Shown here one piece after another: positions 1 through 7,972 of a stretch of 64,000 bases of DNA. Under the pieces are notes generated by a model. That model did no database searches. It had not been told where the DNA came from and saw only the letters and a list, made by a program, of their open reading frames with translations. Positions within the stretch are counted from its first letter, which is position 1; each line of letters starts with the position of its first letter. This DNA comes from Verrucosispora sp. NA02020. GTDB taxonomy: Bacteria > Actinomycetota > Actinomycetes > Mycobacteriales > Micromonosporaceae. The position numbers and the translations under genes are program-made. The stretch is taken from assembly GCF_013364215.1 (NCBI RefSeq), contig NZ_CP054923.1, positions 2,108,001 through 2,172,000 of the forward strand. The letters run 5' to 3'.

Positions 1-20
1 GTACTTCACACACCGGGGGT

Positions 21-52
21 GCGGCCGGCGCGGGATCTCCCGCGCCGGCCGC
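21..52. terminator. Strong hairpin, likely terminator
   Basis: A perfect 15-bp inverted repeat (21-35 pairing with 38-52) with a 2-base loop lies 28 bases beyond the stop codon of the minus-strand gene at 81. There is no T-tract, as is usual for actinobacterial hairpin terminators. It probably ends that gene and may also stop transcription coming from the left. Confidence 0.6.
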
Positions 53-80
53 CGTACTCGTCACGCCGTGCGGCGGGCGG

Positions 81-656
81 TTACGGTGCCCAGCCGGGAT
101 CGCGGCCGAACGCGCCGATCAGCCGGTCCTGCTCGTCGGCCTGCGGTGAGACGTCGACCTGGTCGTGCACCAGCCCGTTGCTCCGGTAGTCGCCGACGGC
201 GCGGCGGAACCACCGGGCGCACTCGGCGACCGCGTCGGCGTCCATCCTCGGGTCGACGCCGATCGCCACGGCCAGGTCCCACCCGTGAACGAGATGCTCG
301 GCGAGCAGTTGGTGCAGGTACTCCTCGGCGGGCGTGTCGCCGGCCGAGAGGTGCACGGTGCGGTGCAGCGCGCCGGGGGAGGCGGCGGCCAGTTCGGCCT
401 GTGCCGCCGCGTCACGCGCCGCCACGACCGGATCGTCACCGAGCTGGTCGCCGTCGTACCGGTCGCCGACCTGCGCGACGGTCCGGCCGGCGAGCAGCGC
501 GACACTCCAGCGCTGTTCACCGACGACGTGGTTGACCAGGGTGCGGACGTCCCACCCCGGGCACGGGGTCACCGCCGACCACTGCCCACCGCCGACCTGT
601 TCCACCCGGTCGGTGAACTCCACCAGACTGCGTCGGTACACCTCGAGCAGATCCAT
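81..656 (-). CDS. TIGR03086 family metal-binding protein (DinB/MDMPI-like)
   Basis: This 191-residue protein belongs to the mycothiol-dependent maleylpyruvate isomerase N-terminal/DinB-like fold, usually annotated TIGR03086. The N-terminal helix carries PCPGWDVRTLVNHVVGE, giving a candidate metal ligand at His43. A second helix carries AEHLVHGWDLA, where Glu120 and His124 match the E-x3-H spacing of the family. These proteins are predicted metal-dependent, thiol-cofactor enzymes of the cytosol, and most have no known substrate. It lies 84 bases downstream of a TetR gene on the same strand, so the two are probably cotranscribed. The ATG at 654-656 is the natural start. Family assignment is firm; substrate is unknown. 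Confidence 0.8.
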   Translation of the reverse strand: MDLLEVYRRSLVEFTDRVEQVGGGQWSAVTPCPGWDVRTLVNHVVGEQRWSVALLAGRTVAQVGDRYDGDQLGDDPVVAARDAAAQAELAAASPGALHRTVHLSAGDTPAEEYLHQLLAEHLVHGWDLAVAIGVDPRMDADAVAECARWFRRAVGDYRSNGLVHDQVDVSPQADEQDRLIGAFGRDPGWAP

Positions 657-740
657 GGCGTCATTGTCGTCGTCGCCGACCGCTTCCGACGGCGGTTCGC
701 CAGGTGCCGGAGACGGCCTGGTGGTCGGTGCGGTGCGGGC

Positions 741-1352
741 TCAGTCGAGCTGCGCCGGATCGAGGCCCAGTTCCCGGGCGGTCACCAGGCGTACCCACTC
801 GGCGAACTGCCGTCGGGAGATCACCCGGTCGTGCACCGCGAGCTGGACCGCCAGGCCGTCCATGACCGCGCTGATCCGCCAGGCCGCGCCTGCCGGGTCG
901 GTGCACTCGAAGACACCCTCGCGGACCCCGTCGGAGATCACCGTCGCGAGGTCCTGCCGCCACCGCAGGTCCAACTTGCGGGAGACCTTCTCCAACTCCG
1001 GGGTACGCAGCGACTCCGACCAGCCGTCGATCCACATGGACCAGGAGGTGGGTCGACCGGCAGGAGTGTAGAGCCGGAGGATGCGACGGAGCTTGGTCAG
1101 CGGCGGGGCACTGGACCGGGTCACCGTGTCCAGCCGGGCCAGATCCTGTTCGACCGCGTACGCGAAGGCCTGCGCGAGCAGGCGTTCCTTGGTGGCGAAA
1201 TGGTAGAAGACCAGGGCCTGGCTCACCCCGGCGGCCTGCGCCACGTCCGCCGTGCGGGTGTTCGCCAGCCCCCGCTGCACGATCACGTCACAAGCGGTGC
1301 GCAGCAGGGCATCCAGGCGGATCTCGGCCGCACGTCTCGTCACGTCCGTCAC
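741..1352 (-). CDS. TetR/AcrR family transcriptional regulator
   Basis: This 203-residue protein has an N-terminal TetR helix-turn-helix at about residues 30-62, with the signature TADVAQAAGVSQALVFYHF followed by the usual KERLL turn. The C-terminal ligand-binding half is rich in helices and contains a WSMWIDGW patch typical of TetR_C domains with unknown ligands. The start is a GTG at 1350-1352; a second GTG four codons in is equally possible. It precedes the TIGR03086 gene on the same strand and may control it and itself. No operator was recognised in the 296 bases between it and the tRNA cluster. Confidence 0.85.
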   Translation of the reverse strand: MTDVTRRAAEIRLDALLRTACDVIVQRGLANTRTADVAQAAGVSQALVFYHFATKERLLAQAFAYAVEQDLARLDTVTRSSAPPLTKLRRILRLYTPAGRPTSWSMWIDGWSESLRTPELEKVSRKLDLRWRQDLATVISDGVREGVFECTDPAGAAWRISAVMDGLAVQLAVHDRVISRRQFAEWVRLVTARELGLDPAQLD

Positions 1353-1648
1353 CGTAGCCCATCAAGACGGACACGGCGTGTCACCAAACCCCTGGTGATC
1401 CGGCTTGCGACAGTCGGAACCCGGACACTCGCGACGTCCGTCCCGGGCCGTCTACCGAGCTGCGGTCCTGCTCTTGCGCGGCCCTCCACCATCGGCCGCG
1501 ATCAGGAGCAACCAGTGCAGGCTCCTAGGAAGCTCGCGGGGCGCGGTCTGCCGCACGGCGGAACCGGGCGCGCCGGGTGGGGCCCGATTTGGCAACCGTT
1601 CCACCGCTCGGCTAAAGTTCTCATCCGTCACCGGAAAACCGGAGACGT

Positions 1649-1721
1649 GCGGACGTAGCGCAGCTGGTAGCGCATCACCTTGCCAAGGTGAGGGTCGCGG
1701 GTTCGAATCCCGTCGTCCGCT
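1649..1721 (+). tRNA. tRNA-Gly (GCC)
   Basis: The acceptor stem GCGGACG pairs with CGTCCGC. The anticodon arm is TCACC-TTGCCAA-GGTGA, and the T-loop GGTTCGAATCC is canonical. CCA is not encoded. It is first in a Gly-Cys-Val cluster. An identical copy lies at 33051-33123. Confidence 0.97.
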
Positions 1722-1755
1722 CGGAGCTGCCGCCACGCGTGACGGGGGCAACCTC

Positions 1756-1826
1756 GGTGGGGTGGCCGAGAGGCGAGGCAACGGCCTGCAAAGCCGTGTA
1801 CGCGGGTTCAAATCCCGTCCCCACCT
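1756..1826 (+). tRNA. tRNA-Cys (GCA)
   Basis: The acceptor GGTGGGG pairs with CCCCACC. The anticodon arm is ACGGC-CTGCAAA-GCCGT, and the T-arm GGTTCAAATCC is present. CCA is not encoded. Unlike its two neighbours, this tRNA is not repeated in the second cluster near 33.1 kb. Confidence 0.96.
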
Positions 1827-1843
1827 CGGTGTAACAACAGCAC

Positions 1844-1918
1844 GGGCGATTGGCGCAGTGGGAGCGCGCTTCCTTGACACGGAAGAGGTCACTGGTTCAA
1901 ACCCAGTATCGCCCACCA
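1844..1918 (+). tRNA. tRNA-Val (GAC)
   Basis: The acceptor GGGCGAT pairs with ATCGCCC. The anticodon arm is CTTCC-TTGACAC-GGAAG, and the 3' end ACCA is encoded (1915-1918). An identical copy lies at 33162-33236. Confidence 0.97.
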
Positions 1919-1934
1919 TCGATCGCAGTTCGAG

Positions 1935-1965
1935 CGGCCCGCTATCAGATCCTGATAGCGGGCCG
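1935..1965. terminator. tRNA-operon terminator hairpin
   Basis: A perfect 14-bp stem (1935-1948 with 1952-1965) and a 3-base loop begin 16 bases after tRNA-Val. The position and stability make it the likely terminator of the Gly-Cys-Val transcript. Confidence 0.75.
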
Positions 1966-2273
1966 GTTCGTCTTCGGGTGACCGGCTGGCCCCGTCATCC
2001 CCCCGTGGTCGTGTCGCGTCCCCGCCCGCCGGGAGGCATCCGGGCGAGGGGGTGGATCGGTGCGGGGTGGTGCGGCGCGGGGGACGGTGCGGTGGGGGCG
2101 TGCCCGCCGGGGGTGGTACGCAGCACGGATGCGGTCGCGGTGGGAAAAGCGAGCCCAGGAAATGCGAGCCACATTCTCGGTGTTCAATTCGTGGTCATGT
2201 TCGGGCGTGACGGTCGGCTAATATGCACCGATGCGCGTCGCTTCGCGGTCCATTCCGTTCGGGTGCATTCGCC
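1966..2273. other. Intergenic stretch before the LAL regulator
   Basis: About 300 bases with no convincing gene on either strand. The first two thirds are G/C-rich. The last 100 bases are less GC-rich (for example aattcgtggtcatg near 2187 and gctaatatgcacc near 2218), which suits a promoter for the LAL gene. I could not identify clear -10/-35 hexamers. Confidence 0.5.
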
Positions 2274-5150
2274 ATGTTTCCAGTTGATCTGCCAACTGTC
2301 TGGGCCGGACGGGAAAAGGAACTGGCCGTGTTGCACGCCGCCGCCGAGGCCGCCGGCCAGGGCCGTGGGTCGGTGCTGTGGGTGGAGGGCGAGGCGGGCA
2401 TCGGTAAGTCTGCCCTGGTCGCAGCCGGTCTGACTGCCCGGGAGGGCGGCAGCCGTGAGGTGCTGTGGGGGACTGCCGACCAGTTGTCCCACCGCTTTCC
2501 GTTGCGGGTGATGCTGGACTGTCTCCAGGTCCGGCCGCGTTCGCCGGATCCGCGCCGGGCACGCATCGCCGTGTTCCTGCGGGACCGTCGGCCAGGGCTT
2601 TTCGCTGCCGACGACATCGCCGGTACGGCGACGGAAATGCTCGTGTCGCTGGTCGACGAGTTGTGTGCGGACGGCCCGACGGTGCTCGTCCTCGACGACC
2701 TGCAATGGGCCGACGAGGCGTCGTTGATGCTGTGGCACCGGCTCGCCCTCGCGGTCGAGGAGCTTCCGCTGCTGTTGGTCAGCGCCACCCGTCCGGTGCC
2801 GACCCGGCAGGACGTCCAGACGTTGCGGGCCGCCACCCTGCGCCGGGGCGGCACGCTGCTGGCGCTCGGCGCGCTCAGCCCGGACGACGTCCGCACGATG
2901 ACCACCGGGGTCCTCGGCGCGCCACCCGGACCGGGCCTGGACCGTCTGCTCGGGCGGGCCATGGGCAATCCGCTCTATCTGCGTGAACTGCTCGACGCCC
3001 TGGCGCGGGAGCAGACCGCCGGTGCGGTGCCGAGCGGCGGTGAACTCTCCGACGACGCCCTCGACCGGGTGCCCGCCTCCTTCGCGGCAGCGCTGACCGA
3101 CCGGCTCAGCGTGGTGTCGGCGGCCACCGCCCAGATGTTGCGGACCGCATCGCTGCTCGGTGGCGAGTTCGCCGTCACCGACCTTGCCGCAGTGCTGCGC
3201 CGGACCGCGTCGGACCTGGCCGAAGGGCTGCAGAACGCGGTCACCGCCGGGATCGTCGTCGGCGTCGGCGACCAACTCGCCTTCCGGCATCCGCTGATCC
3301 GGCAGGCGCTCTACGACAGCATGCCGGCGGCGCTGCGTGCGGCGCTGCACTGCGAGGCGGCGCGGACGTTGGCGGGTGCCGGCGCCGAGCCGCTGCGGGT
3401 GGCCCAGCAACTGTTGGCGGCCGGGCACACCGGTGACGAGTGGACCCGTACGTGGGTGGTCGAGGCGGCACCGGCGTTGGCGGCCCGTGCCCCGGACATC
3501 GCGGTGGAGTTGCTGCACCGCGAGTTGTCGGTGAGCCCGCTCGACCGGGCCGACCAGGCGGTGCTCTCGGTGGAGCTGGCCCGGGTGCTGCTCGACGCCG
3601 GGCGTCACTCCGAGGCCGCCGCCCGGGCGCGGGCGGCGTTGACGCTGCCGACCGGGCCGGGACAACAGGCCGAGATGTCCTCGATCCTGGCCCGCACGCT
3701 GTTCGGCCAGGGGCGCAACGAGGAGGCGCTGGACGTGCTGGGTACGGCGCTGCGCCGGCCGGGCATACCGGCGGTGTGGCAGGCCCGCCTGCTGGCCTCG
3801 CTGTCGATGGTCAACCGGGCGAGCAACGGCGACCTGGGTACGGCGGACAGCACCGCCCGGGAGGCGTTGCGGGTGGGGGAGGAGGCCGGGGACGCCTTCG
3901 CCGTCGCGTACGCGTTGACCGACCTGTGGCTGACCCACTCGGTCCGCCGCGACCACGTCGCCGCCCTCGACTACGCGGACCGGGCGCTGGCCGTGCTGGG
4001 CGACGCACCCGAGTACGCCGACCTGCGGACGTTCGCCTTCGACGGCCGGATCTTCAGTCTGCAGAACCTCGACCGGTGGCCGGCGGCGCAGGAGACCCTG
4101 TGCCGGGCACGCGACCTGGGTCAGCGCGACGGCGGGCCCGGTCGGGGCGTCTCGACGCTCACTGCCGCCGTGCTGCTGTACTGGCTCGGTCGCTGGGACG
4201 ACGCGCTCGCCGAACTCGACGGCCTCGAACGGGACAGCACGGCGATCACGTACTCCGGGCTGCGGGAGCGCGGGCCGGCGTTGCTCTGGCACGGCGTCGC
4301 CGCGGTGATCGCCGGGCGTCGCGGGAACACCGCCGTCGCGACCGCGCACCTACGCGCCGGTCTGGAGCTTCCCGTGCGTACCGTCGCCGACCGGGAGAAT
4401 CGCGACTTCCTGCTGGCCGCGCGGTCGCTCGCCGCCGAGCAGGCCGGGGATCCGGCGCGGGCGCTGGCGGAGCTGTCGGTGGTCCTGGACCGTGGGCCCG
4501 GTGAGATGACCCTGCTCCACCAGTGGACGCCCGAGCTGGTGCGGCTCGCGGTGGCGGCCGACGACGCGGCGGCGGCCCGGGCGGCGGTGGAGGCGTGCCG
4601 GGCCGAGACCGCGGCGGAGTCCCGGCCGGGTCGGGCCGCGGCGGCGTTGCGCCGGTGCCAGGGGCTGCACGAGGACGATCCGGCACCGCTGCGCGAGGCG
4701 GTCGCGTACTACCGCTCGGTCGGGTCCCCGGTCGAGTTGACCGGCACGCTGGAGGACCTGGCGGCGGTACTCGCCCGGCGCGGCTCGGCGGCCGAGGCGA
4801 GGACGCTGCTGGGCGAGGCGGTCGACGGGTACGACGGCCTCGGCGCGGTCTGGGACGTGCGCCGGGCCGAGCGGCGGCTGCGGCGTCTCGGTGTCCGTCG
4901 GGGTGTCCGGGGTCCCCGGCCGGCCCGCGCGCAGGTCGGCTGGGAGGCGCTCACCCCGACCGAGGCGCGGGTGACCGCGCTGGTGGCGGAGGGGCGGTCC
5001 ACACCGGACATCGCCCGGGAGATGTACCTGTCACGGCGTACCGTGCAGACCCACATCTCGCATGTCCTCGGCAAACTCGGCGTGCGGAGCCGGGTCGAGA
5101 TCGCCCGCGAGGCGCTGCGCCGGGAGGCGGTCTCCGGCGCCGAGTCCTGA
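2274..5150 (+). CDS. LAL-type LuxR family ATP-binding transcriptional regulator
   Basis: A large regulator (958 residues from the ATG at 2274) of the LAL family (large ATP-binding regulators of the LuxR family). The N-terminus has a STAND/AAA_16 NTPase with Walker A GEAGIGKS (residues 39-46) and Walker [11 protein letters not shown]. The middle is TPR-like helical repeat. The C-terminus is a LuxR helix-turn-helix, [18 protein letters not shown] followed by [16 protein letters not shown]. Family members are usually pathway-specific activators switched by ATP or a ligand. An upstream in-frame ATG at 2223 is possible, but the 2274 start places the usual W-x-GRE-x-EL motif near the N-terminus. 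It is followed at 115 bases by a SARP-like gene and stands beside the CIS cluster, so control of that cluster is a reasonable inference, not shown. Confidence 0.88.
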   Translation: MFPVDLPTVWAGREKELAVLHAAAEAAGQGRGSVLWVEGEAGIGKSALVAAGLTAREGGSREVLWGTADQLSHRFPLRVMLDCLQVRPRSPDPRRARIAVFLRDRRPGLFAADDIAGTATEMLVSLVDELCADGPTVLVLDDLQWADEASLMLWHRLALAVEELPLLLVSATRPVPTRQDVQTLRAATLRRGGTLLALGALSPDDVRTMTTGVLGAPPGPGLDRLLGRAMGNPLYLRELLDALAREQTAGAVPSGGELSDDALDRVPASFAAALTDRLSVVSAATAQMLRTASLLGGEFAVTDLAAVLRRTASDLAEGLQNAVTAGIVVGVGDQLAFRHPLIRQALYDSMPAALRAALHCEAARTLAGAGAEPLRVAQQLLAAGHTGDEWTRTWVVEAAPALAARAPDIAVELLHRELSVSPLDRADQAVLSVELARVLLDAGRHSEAAARARAALTLPTGPGQQAEMSSILARTLFGQGRNEEALDVLGTALRRPGIPAVWQARLLASLSMVNRASNGDLGTADSTAREALRVGEEAGDAFAVAYALTDLWLTHSVRRDHVAALDYADRALAVLGDAPEYADLRTFAFDGRIFSLQNLDRWPAAQETLCRARDLGQRDGGPGRGVSTLTAAVLLYWLGRWDDALAELDGLERDSTAITYSGLRERGPALLWHGVAAVIAGRRGNTAVATAHLRAGLELPVRTVADRENRDFLLAARSLAAEQAGDPARALAELSVVLDRGPGEMTLLHQWTPELVRLAVAADDAAAARAAVEACRAETAAESRPGRAAAALRRCQGLHEDDPAPLREAVAYYRSVGSPVELTGTLEDLAAVLARRGSAAEARTLLGEAVDGYDGLGAVWDVRRAERRLRRLGVRRGVRGPRPARAQVGWEALTPTEARVTALVAEGRSTPDIAREMYLSRRTVQTHISHVLGKLGVRSRVEIAREALRREAVSGAES

Positions 5151-5265
5151 CCCTGTGACGCCGCCGAGATCGGTATGCGTCAACTGACTGATGTCTACGC
5201 GCGGTGATCGGCGCAGCATCTGTGGTGGGCACGGCGACCGATGGGGGACGGAGGAGTTCCGGAAG

Positions 5266-6078
5266 ATGAGGTATTCGAGCCATCAGCCGCTCCGGGGACG
5301 GGCGGTCGAGGAACCGGGGTCGACCGCTGCGCAGCCGTCGGACGCCGCACCGCTCGTGGTCCGCTGTTTCGGCGGGTTCCATCTGGAGATCCCGGGGCGG
5401 CGGCTGGAGTGGACGACGGTACGGCCGAGGGTCCGCGCACTGCTGCGTTTCCTGGCCGCCCACGGTGGTCGGCCGGTACACCGGGAGACCATCCTGACGG
5501 CGCTCTGGCCGGAGCTGCCGGTCGGGTCCGGCATCCGCAACCTGCACGTCGGCGTCTCCACGTTGCGGGCGTTCCTCGAACCGGGCGTACGGCGCGGCGA
5601 GTCCCGGTTCGTGCGTCGGGACGGCGAGTCGTACCTGTTGGACCTGCCGCGCACCGCCCGCTGCGACGTGCGGTCGTTCGAGCACGCGGTGGCGGTGTGG
5701 CGTCGCGACGTGGGCGCGGGGCAGCGGGGCGTCGCGACGGCGGCCCTGCGGGAGGCCCTCGCCCAGTACACCGGTGACCTGCTGCCGGAGGACGGGCCGG
5801 CGGAGTGGGTGGTGGCCGACCGGGACCGCTACCGCACGTTGGCGGCGGAGGCGGCGGCGACACTCGCCGCGCGCGAACTGGAGGCGGGCGATCTCGCCGG
5901 GGCGGCTGCGGCGGCCCGACGCGGGCTGGAGATCGACGGGTTCCGGGACGACGCGTGGCGGGTGCTGGCCGAGGCGCACCAGCGCTCCGGGGACACGGCT
6001 GCGGCGGCGCGGACGCGCTGCGCGTACGACCGGGTGCTGCGCACGCTCGGGGTGCCCGAGTCGGCCCGCGCGGCCTGA
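5266..6078 (+). CDS. SARP-like regulator (wHTH + BTAD domain)
   Basis: This 270-residue protein has the two domains of small SARP regulators. An OmpR-like winged helix spans about residues 32-130, including VRPRVRALLRFLAAHGGRPV and LTALWPE. A bacterial transcriptional activation (BTAD) domain of helical repeats spans about 135-268. No ATPase or TPR extension is present, so it is a short SARP. The ATG at 5266 is preceded by GGAGGAG and is preferred to upstream in-frame starts. SARPs activate cluster genes by binding direct repeats near promoters. It sits between the LAL gene and the CIS genes, facing the latter, and could act downstream of the LAL protein. Confidence 0.85.
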   Translation: MRYSSHQPLRGRAVEEPGSTAAQPSDAAPLVVRCFGGFHLEIPGRRLEWTTVRPRVRALLRFLAAHGGRPVHRETILTALWPELPVGSGIRNLHVGVSTLRAFLEPGVRRGESRFVRRDGESYLLDLPRTARCDVRSFEHAVAVWRRDVGAGQRGVATAALREALAQYTGDLLPEDGPAEWVVADRDRYRTLAAEAAATLAARELEAGDLAGAAAAARRGLEIDGFRDDAWRVLAEAHQRSGDTAAAARTRCAYDRVLRTLGVPESARAA

Positions 6079-6096
6079 GGCCCCGCGCGGCCTGAG
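6065..6096 (+). repeat. 15-base duplication across the stop codon of the SARP-like gene
   Basis: The 15 bases at 6065-6079, which contain the TGA stop, recur at 6082-6096 with a 17-base period. A duplicate stop therefore lies just after the gene. This looks like slippage or a small tandem duplication. Confidence 0.7.
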
Positions 6097-6098
6097 CG

Positions 6099-6125
6099 CC
6101 GCACGGGCATCGGGGTGCCGTGCGG
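6099..6125. terminator. Bidirectional terminator hairpin
   Basis: An inverted repeat (CCGCACGGGCA at 6099 with TGCCGTGCGG ending at 6125, one bulge, 6-base loop) lies between the convergent SARP-like gene and the CIS zinc-ribbon gene. It is likely to end both transcripts. Confidence 0.6.
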
Positions 6126-6140
6126 GGCGACGCGGCACGC

Positions 6141-7382
6141 TCAGGGGCGGCGGAAGAACTCCACCTCGGCGATGGCGGTCCGACGGCCGGCGGCGCTGCC
6201 GTAGCTCTCCCGGACGGTGAGACGTACCCGCACCACGTCGTCGACGACCTGGTGGAAGGTCTGCGGGCCGGCCTGGTCGCCGAGCTGGAGCGTCCGGGTC
6301 TCCGAGGTGCCGCCGCCGGTCCAGAGCATCAGTTCCAGCACCGCCGGGCGGGCCTGCCGCAGGAACACGTCCCGTTGCGCCGAGACGCCGGAGTGCACGA
6401 TCAGGTCGAGCAGCCGGAACGGGGAGGCGAAGGTGAGTTCCACGTACTCTCCGGCACCGGTGCCCTCGGCGGTGGGGGACCAGTAGCTGTTGCTGAGTCC
6501 GTCGACGACCGCCTCCGCCGGGTGACCGCCCGCCTGACTCGACGCCTGGACCGACACCGGGCTCACCGGCTGCGGGTCGGCGAGCCGGTCCCGCACGGCG
6601 TCGCCGGCCTGGGGACCGAAGCGTGTCACGCCGTACGCGAGCCCGGCGAGCAGGGCGACGACGAGCAGCAGGGCGGCGAGGCGGCGTACCAGACCCGCGA
6701 CGCCGGAGCGGGGCCGGAACATCCAGTTCGCGGCCCGGAGCACGGCTCGGCGCAGGCGACGCCACCACGACTCCCGTCCGGACGGGCCGGTCCGGGCGTC
6801 GAGGGCGCTCCCGCACCGTCGGCAGAACCTGCGGCCCGGCGGGTTACCGGTCCCGCAGACCGGGCAGACGACGTCGCCGGCATCGTCCTCGGTCGACGGT
6901 GGGCGTTCCCGGACGACGGGCCGGCGGGTCGACGGGCGGGCCGGCTGGACCGCCTCCACCACCTCCGCCGGGGCCTGCTCGGCCGCCGGGGCGGTCGCTG
7001 CCCACGCGTCCACCGTGGTCGCCGGGGCCGGCGCGCCGGCCGGGGTCCCCGGGGTCGTTCCGGCCGCCGGGGCGTCGTCGGCGCCGCTTCTGGGGGAACG
7101 GGTGTCGTCGGCGGTGGTCCCGGGGGAACGGGTGTGCGCGGTGGCGGTGTCGGCGGCCGGGGACTGCGCGGTGTCGGGGTCCGGTGCGTCGAACCACGGC
7201 GTCGGGTCGCCGGGGCCGTCACCGGTGCCCGGGTCGGGCGCGGTCGGGCCGGAACGGGGCGTGCTCGACGGCCGGACGGGCGGGGGCGCGTCCGCGGACT
7301 GTTCCCAGTCGAGGAACGATCCGCAGACCCCGCAGAAGGCGCTGCCGGGTTCGGCCGGTACGCACCGCTCACAGCGCTCCAT
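6141..7382 (-). CDS. Zinc-ribbon, single-TM, glycan-binding-domain protein of the CIS cluster (CisA-like)
   Basis: This 413-residue protein has an unusual architecture. The N-terminal zinc ribbon has Cys4, Cys7, Cys17 and Cys20. A Pro/Ala/Thr/Asp-rich linker spans about 25-165. A second zinc ribbon has Cys173, Cys176, Cys187 and Cys190. A basic stretch (207-235) precedes one transmembrane helix (about 235-253). The C-terminal domain of about 140 residues resembles the discoidin-like, NADase-type glycan-binding fold. The positive-inside rule predicts ribbons in the cytoplasm and the binding domain outside. It overlaps the gpI-like baseplate gene by 14 bases and is last in the CIS operon. From memory, Streptomyces CIS clusters encode a membrane factor (CisA) that links the particle to the membrane; this protein is a good candidate for the same role. 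Confidence 0.75.
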   Translation of the reverse strand: MERCERCVPAEPGSAFCGVCGSFLDWEQSADAPPPVRPSSTPRSGPTAPDPGTGDGPGDPTPWFDAPDPDTAQSPAADTATAHTRSPGTTADDTRSPRSGADDAPAAGTTPGTPAGAPAPATTVDAWAATAPAAEQAPAEVVEAVQPARPSTRRPVVRERPPSTEDDAGDVVCPVCGTGNPPGRRFCRRCGSALDARTGPSGRESWWRRLRRAVLRAANWMFRPRSGVAGLVRRLAALLLVVALLAGLAYGVTRFGPQAGDAVRDRLADPQPVSPVSVQASSQAGGHPAEAVVDGLSNSYWSPTAEGTGAGEYVELTFASPFRLLDLIVHSGVSAQRDVFLRQARPAVLELMLWTGGGTSETRTLQLGDQAGPQTFHQVVDDVVRVRLTVRESYGSAAGRRTAIAEVEFFRRP

Positions 7383-7944
7383 CGTCGTCGCCTTCCGCCG
7401 GCTGCCCGCCGGCGACGACCCGGACCGTGCAGGGTACGTGCGCCGGCCGGTTCGCCTCCACCAGGGCGCGTAGTGCGTCCAGCGGCACCCGGTCCGGCTC
7501 GGCGACCCGCACCGTCACGGTCAGGGCGGGCGTCGCCGTACCCGGCAGCGGCCCACCGGATGTCGACGACCAGGCCGTGCCACCGTTCTCGGTGATCTCC
7601 GGCCGGACTCCGAAGATCATCTGCACCTGCTCCGCCAGGCCCTGCGCGGTGCCGCGTACCCGGTGTCGCGCCACCGCACCGGCGACCGCCTCACGGCGCT
7701 GCGTCAGCGTCCAGCCCGGTGCCGTCTCGGCCGCCACCCAACCGGCGAGCCAGTCGACGAAGTCGGCCGGAGCCAGCCGGGGGTCCAGATAGGCGGCGAG
7801 GTTGTCCAGCGTCGCGTGCACCGGCGCCAGCACCTCGTCGAAGGCGGCGAGCAACCGACCGGCCACCTCGTCGGTGGCGTAGATCGCCGGCAGCCGGCGG
7901 CCGAACGGATGCGGTGTGCCGAGACCCGCCACCGTGCCGCGCAT
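7369..7944 (-). CDS. cis12: CIS baseplate protein, phage tail protein I-like
   Basis: This 191-residue protein resembles the phage tail protein I domain found in CIS baseplates, the wedge component next to the gpJ-like protein. Visible hallmarks are RRLPAIYATDE near the start, the LDNLAAYLDPRLAPADFVDWLAGWV helix, and RREAVAGAVARHRVRGTAQGL. It lies 28 bases after the gpJ-like gene and overlaps the zinc-ribbon gene, which places it in the structural operon. GAGAGGGG upstream of the ATG at 7944 is a good ribosome-binding site. It should assemble with the gpJ-like and gp25-like proteins into the baseplate that triggers contraction. The cis12 numbering follows position and similarity class. Confidence 0.82.
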   Translation of the reverse strand: MRGTVAGLGTPHPFGRRLPAIYATDEVAGRLLAAFDEVLAPVHATLDNLAAYLDPRLAPADFVDWLAGWVAAETAPGWTLTQRREAVAGAVARHRVRGTAQGLAEQVQMIFGVRPEITENGGTAWSSTSGGPLPGTATPALTVTVRVAEPDRVPLDALRALVEANRPAHVPCTVRVVAGGQPAEGDDDGAL

Positions 7945-7972
7945 GGGACACCCCTCTCCGGTCCGGGCGGAC

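Noticed and set aside
1452..1919. Minus-strand reading frame across the tRNA-Gly/Cys/Val cluster
   Set aside because: It is the antisense of tRNA genes (GDTGFEPVTSSVSRKR-type peptide), a frequent false annotation.
2184..4349. 721-codon minus-strand frame under the LAL gene
   Set aside because: Pro/Arg/Gln-rich shadow of a well-supported regulator on the other strand; no domains.
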